Part shown: positions 35,901 to 44,136 of the stretch, piece by piece
Position numbering within the stretch: the first letter of the stretch is position 1
How the letters are laid out: each line of letters begins with the position of its first letter
NCBI RefSeq assembly: GCF_000314005.1
Contig: NZ_JH980292.1
Span: 310,001-374,000 of the forward strand
DNA length: 64,000 nt
Reading direction: 5' to 3'
DNA from: Spirulina subsalsa PCC 9445
GTDB lineage: Bacteria > Cyanobacteriota > Cyanobacteriia > Cyanobacteriales > Spirulinaceae
Notes under the pieces: model-generated
Database searches by the model: none
Told to the model about the DNA's origin: nothing
What the model saw: the letters and a program-made list of their open reading frames with translations, nothing else
Translations under genes and position numbers: made by a program

Positions 35901-37973
35901 TAGGTTATAGTCCACCGTGGCGGCGATGAAATAACGACCATTGGGGAAAATACAGACGGCGTTTTGCTGCATGGCTCGACAGTCGAACTCCCGCACACAT
36001 TGCCCGGTTTCTAGTTTCCAGAGTTTGATGGTTTCCCCGACCGTTAGGGCATAGCGACCTTGAGGGGTTAGGAGAATGCGATCGCCATTGAGTTGGCTCA
36101 TATATAGAGTTTGTCCCGTGGCCACTTCCACCAAGGTTAACGTCAGGGAATCCTGCCACAGTTCATAACGCCCATCGGCACTGGCGGCTAATACTTGAGT
36201 TCGGGGGAGGGTGGTAGAAGGGGGGAACGTCGCCAACACTTCCCCAATTTCCGCCACCTCACTGGGGGGCAATTCTCCCCGAGGGCTAACCTGTTCTTCC
36301 AAAGGAGTGGCCGGGACTTCAAACATACACAGCCCTTTCCCACTGATTAAACTCCACACCTTGAGGGTAATCACTGGGATAAACTGCCGGGGATAGGCCG
36401 GGTGATTGGGGGGTGGGGGTAACATTTTCGACCCCACGGACAAGACATAGCGGTTATCCGGCGTAATAGACACCCCTTGCACCGCTTCCCCAATCTCCCC
36501 GGCGAAAACGTGCCGTTGATGGGTCTGAAAATCCCACAATTCCATCGTGCCATCTTGTTTCCCGGCTAACCCATAGCGCCCATCTTGACTAAAACAAACT
36601 GCATTGACTTGGGTGGGGTTACTTTGGCCGCGCACCTGCCCCAAAGGAGTGGGACAAAGGCGCTTCGACTGAGAAAGACGGTTTTGAGCTTGGGCGATAC
36701 TGGTTTGAACTTCTTCCGGCACGGGTTCTCCCATTTGCCCCCACATCTGCAAGGCACTTTCACAGTCATCCCGTTCCCAATGGATACAGCCCCAGAGATA
36801 GCTATTTAACCAAGAGGCTTGAGGGGGGAGGGTTTTCGCCAGTTCTTCTAGTAGGGTGGCATCGGTAATCTGACGCATTCGCCATAACAGCAGCCCGCAG
36901 TTATAGACCGATTCCGGGTGTCCGGGTTGATGGCGTAGGGCTTGATCCCACAGTTGCAAGGCTTCGGAGGTTTCCCCAAGGTCTAAGAGGGCGAGGGCGC
37001 GGTTGTTGAGGTGTTCGGCTAAGGGTTCTTGACTCAAGGCTTGACGGGGGTAGGCGGTGCCGATCACTGCCTGATAAATCTGCATCAGTTGTCCGGCGAC
37101 CTCTTGGAAGCGATAGGGGCGATCGCCGGGATATTCTTGAAAACAATGGCGGAGTAGATGCACCAAGCCTTCCGGCATCAAGGGCAAATGGGAAGGGGCT
37201 GTCGTTTGGAGATATTGATGGAGTAAATGAGACGCGATCGCCCCCCGATTCCAATTCCGCCCCCCTTGGAACATTTCCAGCACCATTAACCCCCAACTCC
37301 AGAAATCTGTCTGGTGGTGAATGGCTTCCCCCCGTTCCTGTTCCGGGGAACAATAGGCCGGAGTCCAACCGCCCCAAGGGGTAAGGGTAAATTTATCCTC
37401 GTTCGCCCGCCGATCCAAAGGATTCCACAGGACATTCCCCCCATGAACCGCCCGCAGATTTCCCCAACCCCAATCCGTCACCTTAACCGTCCCGAGTGAG
37501 GTTAACAACACATTACTGGGCTTAAAATTCTGGTGTTTTAAACCCTTACTGTGGGCATAATCCAAAGCCCAAGCGCATTGGATGCCAATATCGAAAATCC
37601 GTTTGAGGGCGGCTGTATTGCCCCCATGATAGAGTCTCTCCTGACTAATCCACTGTTCTAGAGTTCCGCCACCAATGGCCTCGGTAAAAATCAGGGGATG
37701 ATCTTCCACAACTCGCCCATAAAAGCAACTCACCAGATGGGGATGTAATCCTAAATCAACCCACTGCCCGGTTGTATGTTGCAGACTTTCTAATCCACCC
37801 ACCCCAGCCAGCACATCAGGATGAGGCACTTTCAAGATTAAGTCCTGATTCCAGCCCTCATGGTGGACTTGATAAACCGTCCCTAACCCCCCTTCTCCGA
37901 GGATGGTTTTGACCCGATACAGGTCGAGGATTGTCTGTCCGACTTTAAAACGGTTGGCAACCTGAGCCTGCAT
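32928..37973 (-). CDS. Pseudokinase-TPR-WD40-membrane-ankyrin protein
   Basis: A giant 1681-residue protein. Residues about 20-300 are a Ser/Thr kinase fold: glycine loop GEGGLG (26-31), Lys48, and APE-like SPE, but the catalytic loop reads HQNFKPSN, with Asn149 in place of the essential Asp, and DFG is DWG (Asp167). It is probably a pseudokinase. TPR-like helices follow (320-430), then about a dozen WD40 repeats (450-1190, FSPDGxY signatures), a stretch of six or so membrane helices (1235-1450) and five ankyrin repeats (1490-1675). I choose ATG at 37973 with AGGAG ten bases upstream; a TTG at 38024 would add 17 residues. Confidence 0.85.
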   Translation of the reverse strand: MQAQVANRFKVGQTILDLYRVKTILGEGGLGTVYQVHHEGWNQDLILKVPHPDVLAGVGGLESLQHTTGQWVDLGLHPHLVSCFYGRVVEDHPLIFTEAIGGGTLEQWISQERLYHGGNTAALKRIFDIGIQCAWALDYAHSKGLKHQNFKPSNVLLTSLGTVKVTDWGWGNLRAVHGGNVLWNPLDRRANEDKFTLTPWGGWTPAYCSPEQERGEAIHHQTDFWSWGLMVLEMFQGGRNWNRGAIASHLLHQYLQTTAPSHLPLMPEGLVHLLRHCFQEYPGDRPYRFQEVAGQLMQIYQAVIGTAYPRQALSQEPLAEHLNNRALALLDLGETSEALQLWDQALRHQPGHPESVYNCGLLLWRMRQITDATLLEELAKTLPPQASWLNSYLWGCIHWERDDCESALQMWGQMGEPVPEEVQTSIAQAQNRLSQSKRLCPTPLGQVRGQSNPTQVNAVCFSQDGRYGLAGKQDGTMELWDFQTHQRHVFAGEIGEAVQGVSITPDNRYVLSVGSKMLPPPPNHPAYPRQFIPVITLKVWSLISGKGLCMFEVPATPLEEQVSPRGELPPSEVAEIGEVLATFPPSTTLPRTQVLAASADGRYELWQDSLTLTLVEVATGQTLYMSQLNGDRILLTPQGRYALTVGETIKLWKLETGQCVREFDCRAMQQNAVCIFPNGRYFIAATVDYNLEIWSLATGRCLRTLKTDRTHITALTLSADGRYLVTAGQSLKLWSVETGRCLRTFSFQDSGQTVAISPDGHYALVGGMGVQLWQIHCYTPAPAAPLRLCTVHPTANLLSDSEIYEQELAQAKRAFGQGDTLTAVQCLRRARSLPGYRHEPRSLALWTELYTRLPRGPLQDAWEAFTLTGHYKAMTTVAFSADSQWLVSGSSDRTLKLWNVATGEAVRQFYQMGQEAITIVQFSPDGQYIFAGTSAGKVHIWEIESGICLYNLTVDSQGITALAVSPDGLYLMTGGYQGRVQLWEIATGRCLRTFSGHQTPITAVQFSPDGQYCISSEAGTSLAHQGYPSQTTTAPTPRTDGSVALALLSPTTLGNWQYWQIATGESLQTVSGLRSGLTSVTFSPDGNYVVSASTDHTLSVWAVRVGRKIRTLYGHEGIVTAVAFSPDGHYLLSGSLDQTLRLWNTTTGLCLRTFEESSPVLSVAFSRDGRYGVAARQDGTGQLWMLDWDLIEQPRSDWDERARPYLENFLTLHTPYAGDVPEELRADLKPSPRVYQRPVGFLGLLFVIAWACTALATEVFSESAINASLLALGMAGSVAGYFFSRQVGNPTLQLGSLFGAGIMIAIALMNAAEGLGSLAAALLGAIAAYVFTGLVLVIKSSNPASVVPGIRACQNLKAEFGKASTALILLSTLSGGMVVELLLDRGTLAPSYCAVILLVVLGYLIYQGGKVLRQQGKIPLSKISITLLCFMLALLSLGKWALPSAMGRTPSDVCHNLTFTQDYLDRAGRPNATVTLYYETSGGILQSRVLPILQCAVENNNLPLVQLLLKRGADPNQPNPQGQTALHKSVERNNLELTQLLLDGGATVNVVDQNQQSPLYLVQDNAIAQLLIQRGADVNLNTPNGSILHRAIAAGNTERVKMLIEAGASPNVVCSECLGTTPLHAAIRMNRQDLLDLLLTQEADFTIKDQDGNIPLALATKTGRTGMVQLLLSRGAPPLED

Positions 37974-38039
37974 GAAATCATTACTCCTGTGCTGTATGGA
38001 TGGATTAAGCCCTGATTCTAGCAAAAAAGGTGATACATC

Positions 38040-38185
38040 TAAGCATTAAGGCGGAGAGTCGGGAGTTGGGAGCAGGGGAGAGGTAATAGGGAATAGGTAA
38101 TAATTCTTGATTCCTCGACTCCCGACTCCCTAGGGCGCAAGCCTTGCGCCCCTACACCGACTCTCGATGCCTTGACTTCTAACGT
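38040..38185. repeat. Heptamer repeats and GGGCGCAAG palindrome
   Basis: Contains GGGAGTTGGGAGCAGGGG, CTCCCGACTCCC and the palindrome CTAGGGCGCAAGCCTTGCGC, the same composite seen at 6400-6660. No gene in 38025-38216. Confidence 0.65.
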
Positions 38186-38216
38186 TGAGCCTTAATTTGT
38201 CAATATTCCCTATCCC

Positions 38217-38714
38217 TTAAATCCCAATAACATATTTTTTCCATTCCTCATTCCGACCACTGCGAATATAGCGGGCGATTTCAAAATGTAGACTACTATA
38301 AGGGCGACGAGGTTGGCTCAGTAAAGGCATCTGCGCCTCATTCGGAGTCCGATTGCCTTTGTGGACATTACAACGCACACAAGCAGAGACTAAATTCTCC
38401 CAAGTGTCTCCTCCCCCTCGGGAGCGCGGAATCACATGATCTAAGGTTAAATTATCCCCTCGGAAACGACAGTATTGACAAGAGTGGTCATCTCGTTCGA
38501 GAATATTCCTCCGGGTCAGCGGAATCTCTTTGTAAGGAACTCGCACATAATAACGCAGTCGAATCACCGTCGGGGTAGGGAAGCGCCTATAAATCTCTTG
38601 GGTTTCAAACTCAAGCTGTTCGGCTTTTCCCTTAAGTAACAAAACGACCGCTCGCCGCCAACTCGTGATGTTGAGCGGTTCATAGGAGGCGTTCAGCACC
38701 AGAACCTTGCCCAT
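38217..38714 (-). CDS. HNH endonuclease
   Basis: The 165-residue protein has a complete HNH nuclease: CQYCRF (about 85-90), LTLDHVIPRSRGGGDTWENLVSACVRCNVHKGNRTP, so the His-Asn-His-type core and four zinc cysteines are present. This single-domain HNH family, beginning MGKVLVLNASYEPLNITSWRRAV, is widely conserved in cyanobacteria. Its substrate is unknown. It does not lie in an intron or next to a restriction gene. A right-end relic and MITE lie upstream. Confidence 0.88.
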   Translation of the reverse strand: MGKVLVLNASYEPLNITSWRRAVVLLLKGKAEQLEFETQEIYRRFPTPTVIRLRYYVRVPYKEIPLTRRNILERDDHSCQYCRFRGDNLTLDHVIPRSRGGGDTWENLVSACVRCNVHKGNRTPNEAQMPLLSQPRRPYSSLHFEIARYIRSGRNEEWKKYVIGI

Positions 38715-38785
38715 TGTTCCTGTATTGTATAAAAGTGTTACTAAAATCTTACTGAAGATGGTAGCACAGGTTTTTCAATTGGTTG

Positions 38786-38820
38786 TTGACACTCCGGCGC
38801 CTAAAGGTGTGGGGGTTCTT
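38786..38820 (-). repeat. IS200/IS605-type right-end relic
   Basis: On the minus strand: AAGAACCCCCACACCTTTAG then GCGCCGGAGTGTCAA. It fits the right-end pattern (GAA-CCCC, loop, GGAGTGTCAA), 72 bases upstream of the HNH gene start. No tnpB is near. Confidence 0.6.
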
Positions 38821-38842
38821 GGTTTTGAGCAAGCCCTAATTA

Positions 38843-38988
38843 GGGCTTGCTGAATAAGTCCGAGAGTTGGGGAATCGGGAGTCGGGAGTCGGGAATAGGC
38901 AATCGTGCCAGTTTTAGATGATCTGTTCCCTGTTAAGAGTTCCCTGTTCCCTTGTTGAGCCTAGCATCTGGTGTTATTCAGCAGACCC
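38843..38988. mobile_element. MITE family A, copy B, with 6-bp target duplication
   Basis: Ends GGGCTTGCTGAATAA and TTATTCAGCAGACCC; perfect TAATTA on both sides (38837-38842 and 38989-38994). Same interior as the copy at 25182, with fewer GGGAGTC units. Confidence 0.8.
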
Positions 38989-38997
38989 TAATTAAAC

Positions 38998-39357
38998 TCA
39001 ACGACGGCGTTTCCGTTTAGTCAAGAGAAAGCGGGGAATGGGAAGCACGCGGCCTCTGGGGGTTCTCCGTTCCCGACATTTACGCCGCGCTTGGGCTTCA
39101 GCAATGCCGGGGGCGGTGCGTCGCTCACCCGCCTGTTCTTCCATGGTTTTCGGTCGATCGAGTTCTGAGGGGGGTTCGTCACTATTCCACCAGGCCACAA
39201 TCCACCCCCCAGAAAACCCGCCTAAGCCGCCTAAAATAATGCTCACGGTGACTTGATAGCCCAAGGCAACGAGTGCCAAGAGGAAGAAGAGCCAGAGTAA
39301 CAAGCCTATGGATACCCCTTGAACCACATCATCGCCTTTTTTCTTGGATTCAGCCAT
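38998..39357 (-). CDS. Small membrane protein of unknown function
   Basis: This 119-residue protein has two predicted membrane helices (about 15-34, SIGLLLWLFFLLALVALGYQ; and 36-55 with glycine-rich VSIILGGLGGFSGGWIVAWW). A polar, highly basic C-terminus ends KRKRRR. I do not recognise a named family. It begins nine bases after larE ends, in the same direction, so it probably belongs to the larE operon. A MITE with target duplication sits just past its stop. Confidence 0.7.
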   Translation of the reverse strand: MAESKKKGDDVVQGVSIGLLLWLFFLLALVALGYQVTVSIILGGLGGFSGGWIVAWWNSDEPPSELDRPKTMEEQAGERRTAPGIAEAQARRKCRERRTPRGRVLPIPRFLLTKRKRRR

Positions 39358-39366
39358 TTTTGAAGA

Positions 39367-40188
39367 TCAGGCAGAGGTGGAAGCGAGTTCCAAAACTCGA
39401 TTCAGTTTGCCGCTTTGATAGCCTTCGAGATCCAAGGTAACGTAAAGAAAGCCTAGTGCTTGGAAGGCTTGGACGAGGGAGGGTAAGTCTGTACTTAAGA
39501 CAAACTCTTTAATTTCATGGGGGGGGAGTTCAATCCGGGCGGTGTCTCCTGCGGAACGGACGCGGATATTTTGTAGTCCTAATTTGCGTAAGTGGACTTC
39601 GGCCCGGCCGACTCGTTGTAATTTGGCGATGGTGATTTCTTCGCCGTAGGGAAACCGAGAACTGAGACAAGGTTGAGCGGGTTTATCCCACCAGGGTAAA
39701 CCTAAGTGCTGACTAAGTTGGCGGACTTGGGTTTTGGTAATGCCGAGTTCGGCTAAGGGCGATCGCGCTCCTCGTTCTTTGGCGGCTTGAATGCCGGGGC
39801 GATAGTCTTTTAAGTCGTCTGCATTCACCCCATCAATCACATAAGGATACCCCCATTCTTGGGCGAGGGGTTTTAAGGTGTCGTGAAGTTCGCTTTTACA
39901 GAAATAACAGCGGTTGACGGGGTTGGCGGTATATTGGGGGTTGCTCATTTCGTGGGTTTCGACGCAGTGATGTTGAATCCCCAAGGTAGCGGCTTGAATT
40001 TTGGCATCTTCTAAATCTTCCGGTAGGAGGGACGGAGAGATAGCCGTAACGGCCAGAGCGCGATCGCCTAAAACATCATAGGCCACCTTGGCCACTAAGG
40101 TACTATCAATTCCCCCGGAATAGGCAATCAATGCCCGATCCATTGAGGCAAATAAAGTGTGTAGTTGAGTCAGCTTGGCCTCTAACAT
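39367..40188 (-). CDS. larE: ATP-dependent sacrificial sulfur transferase LarE
   Basis: LarE-family proteins adenylate a pyridine dinucleotide carboxylate and donate sulfur for the nickel-pincer cofactor of lactate racemase. The 273-residue protein has the PP-loop AYSGGIDSTLVA (about 21-32), NRCYFCKSELHD and PCLSSRFPYGE. Three cysteines sit in the region where some LarE proteins bind an iron-sulfur cluster and others use a sacrificial Cys. The ATG at 40188 (MLEAKL) is preferred to one 17 codons upstream. No larA, B or C is adjacent, so the substrate may differ. It follows an ABC permease gene. Confidence 0.85.
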   Translation of the reverse strand: MLEAKLTQLHTLFASMDRALIAYSGGIDSTLVAKVAYDVLGDRALAVTAISPSLLPEDLEDAKIQAATLGIQHHCVETHEMSNPQYTANPVNRCYFCKSELHDTLKPLAQEWGYPYVIDGVNADDLKDYRPGIQAAKERGARSPLAELGITKTQVRQLSQHLGLPWWDKPAQPCLSSRFPYGEEITIAKLQRVGRAEVHLRKLGLQNIRVRSAGDTARIELPPHEIKEFVLSTDLPSLVQAFQALGFLYVTLDLEGYQSGKLNRVLELASTSA

Positions 40189-40269
40189 GGTTAGATTAAT
40201 CCTTTGGGTAGATTGAGCAGAACAGAGTTTTGAAATCAAACCCCTATTGTATCGCCCCCCTTCCGGTGT

Positions 40270-41043
40270 CTAAAACTGCCTACGGGAGAAAATGAGAATC
40301 GCCACTGTCAACAAAACAATCATATACACCAAGGCATAAACCCCACTCCCCAACAATTCAAGACTTGGGGGAACTAAACCATAAACGGCCTCATTGCGGA
40401 AATTGAGACGGGATAAATCCGGCAACACGAGATAGAGATTCTGCGTCACCGCTTCAATCGTTGGGTTTTTGCTCAGTTTCCCCAAGGCCACCAAATCCGG
40501 GCTTAAATGTCCCATCACATAGACGGCCAAGGAGAGTAAAACCGCTAACAGGGAACTGGTAAAAGACCCAAACATCAAGGCCGTAGCCACTAGCACCCCC
40601 AATTCTAACCACAGGTACAGTAAGGAGAGGGCAATAGAGGACAGAGGAAATATAATATTAGAGGCCAACAACAATCCCAGATAAATTCCCGTCATACTGA
40701 GGAGCAAGACGGCTAGAACCATCCAGAGTCCTAAATGCTTACCCACAATGAACTCTGAAGGACTCACGGGTTTAGGTATCATGACCAGTACCGTGTGTTT
40801 TTCAATTTCCTTACTGATTAATCCTGTGCCGACAAAAATCGCCACGACACTGGTTAGCAGACCAATCACCCCTAAGCCAAAATCGAGAAAAATTTTGTCT
40901 TCTGTCAGGGCTGAAACCTCGGGCAGAAAGGATACTGCCGCCACCAACAGCAAACCGAATAAACCGAGTAGATACAAAATGCGATCGCGGATGACCTCTC
41001 GAAACCCATTGGCTGCGATCGCCCAAACTCTTCCCCCATTCAC
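40270..41043 (-). CDS. ABC-2-type transporter permease
   Basis: The 257-residue protein has six or so membrane helices typical of ABC-2 permeases: an N-terminal amphipathic start (VWAIAANGFREVIRDRILYLLGLFGLLL), the helix SVVAIFVGTGLISKEIEKHTVLVMIPKPVSPSEFIVGKHLG that carries the conserved E-x-G coupling region, and a C-terminal MIVLLTVAILIFSRRQF. It needs a separate ATPase, not visible here. Substrate unknown. It is the first gene of a minus-strand run with larE and a small membrane protein. Confidence 0.82.
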   Translation of the reverse strand: MNGGRVWAIAANGFREVIRDRILYLLGLFGLLLVAAVSFLPEVSALTEDKIFLDFGLGVIGLLTSVVAIFVGTGLISKEIEKHTVLVMIPKPVSPSEFIVGKHLGLWMVLAVLLLSMTGIYLGLLLASNIIFPLSSIALSLLYLWLELGVLVATALMFGSFTSSLLAVLLSLAVYVMGHLSPDLVALGKLSKNPTIEAVTQNLYLVLPDLSRLNFRNEAVYGLVPPSLELLGSGVYALVYMIVLLTVAILIFSRRQF

Positions 41044-41111
41044 TCGTTTTCTTCTCCCAAACTCTTGATCATTACGATTTTATTCAGATGATATCCTCCC
41101 CAGTTTAACCC

Positions 41112-42563
41112 ATGCTCAACCTCATCGAGTCCTTAATCAGAAATTTTCGTACTGTTTTTAATACCCCGATTTTCCCCGGAGAACCTCCCATTACACTCTG
41201 GGCAATCATTGAGCTTATTTTAGTTTTTTGCCTTGTTATTCTCTTAGTTCGTCTCCTGAGAAACCTACTTAAAAACAAACTGCTTTTACCCCTTAAACTC
41301 GATGTGGGCAACCGTGAAGCCATTGCCACCATTTTAAGTTACAGTTTAGGAACAGTCTTTTTTCTTGGCTTTGTCCAAAGCCTTGGCTTTAATATTCAAT
41401 CCCTATTATTTCTCATTGGAAGTTTAGGCTTTGGGATTGGTTTTGCTTTACAAGATGTTATACGAAATTTTATTAGTGGATTGATTCTATTAGTTGAACA
41501 AAAAATAAAGGTTGAAGACTTTATTGAATTTGACGGACTAGCGGGTTATGTTAAAGCCATTTCCTTACGAGCGATTGTGATTCGGACTCGCTCAGGGGGG
41601 GATGTAATTGTCCCAAATAATAAACTGGTCGAAAGTAAAGTTTTAAACTGGAGCTATGGTGATCCTCAAGGACGGCTTGATATCCCTATTGGTGTAGCCT
41701 ATGGGAGTGATCCTGTTTCGGTCACAGAAGCCTTGTTAAATGCGGCTTATTTAGAAAATAACGTCTTACATGAACCATCCCCGCAAGTTTTATTTATCCG
41801 TTTTGGAGATAATGCCTTAGAATTTGAGCTACGAGTCTGGATTAATGGATTTGACCGAGAACCTTTGATTAGAAGTTCTCTAAATTATTGGATTGATTAT
41901 ATATTCCGTCAAAATGGAATTGAAATTCCCTTTCCTCAACGAGATTTATGGTTAAAAAATCCAGAAATTCTAAATTCCATCATCCATCCACCCTCTCCCC
42001 AAGTTCTCCAGAAAACCTCATCAGAGAGTACCGTAAAAACAGGAAAAAAAAGCCATTCTGTACGGGATTTACTCAAGCAAGTGGTTTACTTTGAGAACTT
42101 AACCGACATAGAATTACGGCAATTCATTGAAATTGGCTATCGTAAACGACTTTATCCTGAACAGGTTTTATTTAAAGAAGGAGATCGCGGAGATGCCTTT
42201 TATATTGTTCTATCGGGTTCAGTTGATGTGGTGGTGCAAAAAATCAATAAACATCTGGCAACGTTGGGAGAGGGGCGTTTTTTTGGTGAACTCTCTTTAC
42301 TGTTAGGAATTCCCCGCACAGCAACCGTAATCGCCAAAACAGAAACAATTTTATTTACAATCAACGACAAAGGCTTTAAAAAATTGCTCAAAGACCATCC
42401 TGAAATGGCAGAAGTGATTGTCCAAGAACTGGCAAAACATCAACAAGAATTATCAGAACGGCGGCAACAATTGCGAGATATGGGGTTAGAAGAAGACACA
42501 GAACAGGATAAAAATCTAGTCAACTGGGTGCGTCGTCGATTAACAGTTTTATTTAACTTTTAA
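41112..42563 (+). CDS. MscS-type channel with cyclic-nucleotide-binding domain
   Basis: The 483-residue protein is a bCNG-type channel. N-terminal membrane helices (about 28-50, 73-92, 96-130) include the pore-lining GSLGFGIGFALQDVIRNFISGLILL. The MscS beta domain follows (135-280), and a cyclic-nucleotide-binding domain (about 315-450) has the phosphate-binding cassette FGELSLLLGIPRTATV with the key Glu and Arg. Cyclic AMP is the likely ligand, and the window also encodes an adenylate cyclase 10 kb away. A coiled C-terminus ends the protein. Confidence 0.88.
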   Translation: MLNLIESLIRNFRTVFNTPIFPGEPPITLWAIIELILVFCLVILLVRLLRNLLKNKLLLPLKLDVGNREAIATILSYSLGTVFFLGFVQSLGFNIQSLLFLIGSLGFGIGFALQDVIRNFISGLILLVEQKIKVEDFIEFDGLAGYVKAISLRAIVIRTRSGGDVIVPNNKLVESKVLNWSYGDPQGRLDIPIGVAYGSDPVSVTEALLNAAYLENNVLHEPSPQVLFIRFGDNALEFELRVWINGFDREPLIRSSLNYWIDYIFRQNGIEIPFPQRDLWLKNPEILNSIIHPPSPQVLQKTSSESTVKTGKKSHSVRDLLKQVVYFENLTDIELRQFIEIGYRKRLYPEQVLFKEGDRGDAFYIVLSGSVDVVVQKINKHLATLGEGRFFGELSLLLGIPRTATVIAKTETILFTINDKGFKKLLKDHPEMAEVIVQELAKHQQELSERRQQLRDMGLEEDTEQDKNLVNWVRRRLTVLFNF

Positions 42564-42571
42564 AGCTATTC

Positions 42572-42600
42572 GTTGCTTCCCATAGGTTGGGTGAAGCAAC
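42572..42600 (+). terminator. Hairpin after the MscS-like gene
   Basis: GTTGCTTC (42572-42579) pairs with GAAGCAAC (42593-42600) nine bases after the stop codon. It lacks a T-run, so its efficiency as a terminator is uncertain. Confidence 0.4.
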
Positions 42601-42697
42601 AGCAAAATTTAACAAAATAGAGGACAAAGGTACATCTTTTTTTAATAATCTGTTCCCTCAAACTAGAGACTCTGTACCCCACCAGCAGGAGAATTGT

Positions 42698-42797
42698 TAT
42701 ATCAAATGAAATAGACTTGAGGGCAAAAGCCTGAATTTCCCCTGTTCCCCACACCTTCCCCTACTGCCCACAACTCAAGTTAAATTGGTGTTGTATC
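42698..42797. repeat. MITE-like repeat, family B (copy 2)
   Basis: Left end TATATCAAATGAAATAGACT, right end complementary to it (ACTCAAGTTAAATTGG then TGTTGTATCA). It shares GGGCAAAAGCCTGAATTTCC with copy 1 at 8395. It ends 26 bases before the next start codon, so it may carry that gene's promoter or leader. Confidence 0.6.
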
Positions 42798-42823
42798 ATT
42801 GATACAGAAAAAGTCAAGAACCT

Positions 42824-43624
42824 ATGGAAACTAGCCTCTTCTCTCACCTTAAAACAAGCGGATGGACTGTTCTAGTCCTTCTCCTATCAATGGGTGCTAT
42901 TATTGGCCTCCAGCGCCCTCGTTTAGCAACCTTACTCCAACCTGTCACAGAATTAGATCGAGCGCGAGTTGAACAGGAAGTACAACGGGAGGCCTTGCGT
43001 CTTGCTGTAATTCGTCACTTACCGAGTTTAGGGTTTGATAATCTCTGGGCAAATTGGGTCTTTTTGCGTTACCTTCAATATTTCGGGGATGATGAAGCAA
43101 GAGCCATCACAGACCATTCTTTAGTGTTGCCCTATTTTGAAATTATTTTAGAGCGAGATCCTCGTTTTCGGGATGCCTATAGTTTTTTGGCAACGGGAGG
43201 GTCAATTTTCGCTGCCCAACCCCAAGAAGCGAATGATTTAATGGAGGAAGCGTTCCAATATGTGCAACCCAGAGCGCCTTATCGGGCTTATTATATCCTC
43301 CGTCATAAGGCAATTAACCAGTTATTGTTTCTGGGGGATGGGGAAGCCGCGCGACGTTCTTATGAATTAGCGGCACAGTGGGCGACGGATTATTATTCTG
43401 ACCCAGAAAGTCAGAAAGTGGCCGAATTATCGCGAGAGATGGCTGATTTTTTACGCAAAAATCCAGCCAGTCCAACGGCTCAAATTTCGGCCTGGTTAAT
43501 GATATTAGGAACGGTGCAGGATGACCGAACGCGACAAATTGCGTTAGACCAAATCCAAGCTTTAGGGGGCAGAATTGAAGTGAGTCCAGAAGGACAAATT
43601 CAAGTTCTTCCCCCGTCGGAGTAG
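42824..43624 (+). CDS. Conserved hypothetical, membrane-anchored TPR-like protein
   Basis: The 266-residue protein begins with a membrane helix (about 12-30, GWTVLVLLLSMGAIIGLQ) and continues with helical repeat-like sequence: RHLPSLGFDNLWANWVFLRYLQYFGDDEARA, DRSFRDAYSFLATGGSIFA-type stretches and a TPR-like EAFQYVQPRAPYRAYYILRHKAINQLL. It is a cyanobacterial conserved protein of unknown role, probably facing the periplasm or lumen. It is convergent with the YbjN gene, with only six bases between them. Confidence 0.65.
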   Translation: METSLFSHLKTSGWTVLVLLLSMGAIIGLQRPRLATLLQPVTELDRARVEQEVQREALRLAVIRHLPSLGFDNLWANWVFLRYLQYFGDDEARAITDHSLVLPYFEIILERDPRFRDAYSFLATGGSIFAAQPQEANDLMEEAFQYVQPRAPYRAYYILRHKAINQLLFLGDGEAARRSYELAAQWATDYYSDPESQKVAELSREMADFLRKNPASPTAQISAWLMILGTVQDDRTRQIALDQIQALGGRIEVSPEGQIQVLPPSE

Positions 43625-43630
43625 GGTGAT

Positions 43631-44095
43631 TTATAATCCGAATTCAGCTTGTAGCCGATCATCATTGTCGTCGGCAATGGTTGCCACGAGGGTGATGGCG
43701 CGAGAAATTTCTCCGGGGTAGAGATCGGCTATTGTCCTCTGATGAGAAACTACTACTTGGTCGTTTAGTAGAGCAAAGCAGGTTTCAAAGGTTCCTGACC
43801 AATTCATGGCCATTAGTTGTTTCATTAACTCTAATTCGTTTTTGGCGGGTAGGGTGAGGATGGGCGACCAAACGGTTAATAGGTCATCATTCTTGGTTCC
43901 AGTCATCTGCACAAAGACTTCAACACTGCCATATTGGAATTTCCAGAGGGTTCCCTGTTCGCCGTGATTGACCATGGCGCTGTCATTTTGTTCTAAGCTG
44001 GAAATCACGGTTTCAATGATTTCCTGATAATTGAGGTTTTCTGTTTCTGCTAAGTCTTCTTCTTGAACAATGGGATCTAGATTATCGACGGTCAT
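43631..44095 (-). CDS. YbjN/type III chaperone-like domain protein
   Basis: The 154-residue protein has the YbjN-like beta-alpha fold: VNHGEQGTLWKFQYGSVEVFVQMTGTKNDDLLTVWSPI, then LPAKNELELMKQLMAMNWSGTFETCFALLNDQVVVSHQRTIADLYPGEISRAI, which resembles type III secretion chaperones. Function is unknown; such proteins are frequent in cyanobacteria. The ATG at 44095 is preferred over one ten codons upstream. It is acidic overall. Confidence 0.75.
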   Translation of the reverse strand: MTVDNLDPIVQEEDLAETENLNYQEIIETVISSLEQNDSAMVNHGEQGTLWKFQYGSVEVFVQMTGTKNDDLLTVWSPILTLPAKNELELMKQLMAMNWSGTFETCFALLNDQVVVSHQRTIADLYPGEISRAITLVATIADDNDDRLQAEFGL

Positions 44096-44136
44096 AGTAT
44101 TTTGCCTATTCTGAGGTTGCAACAAGAGCTAAACGT

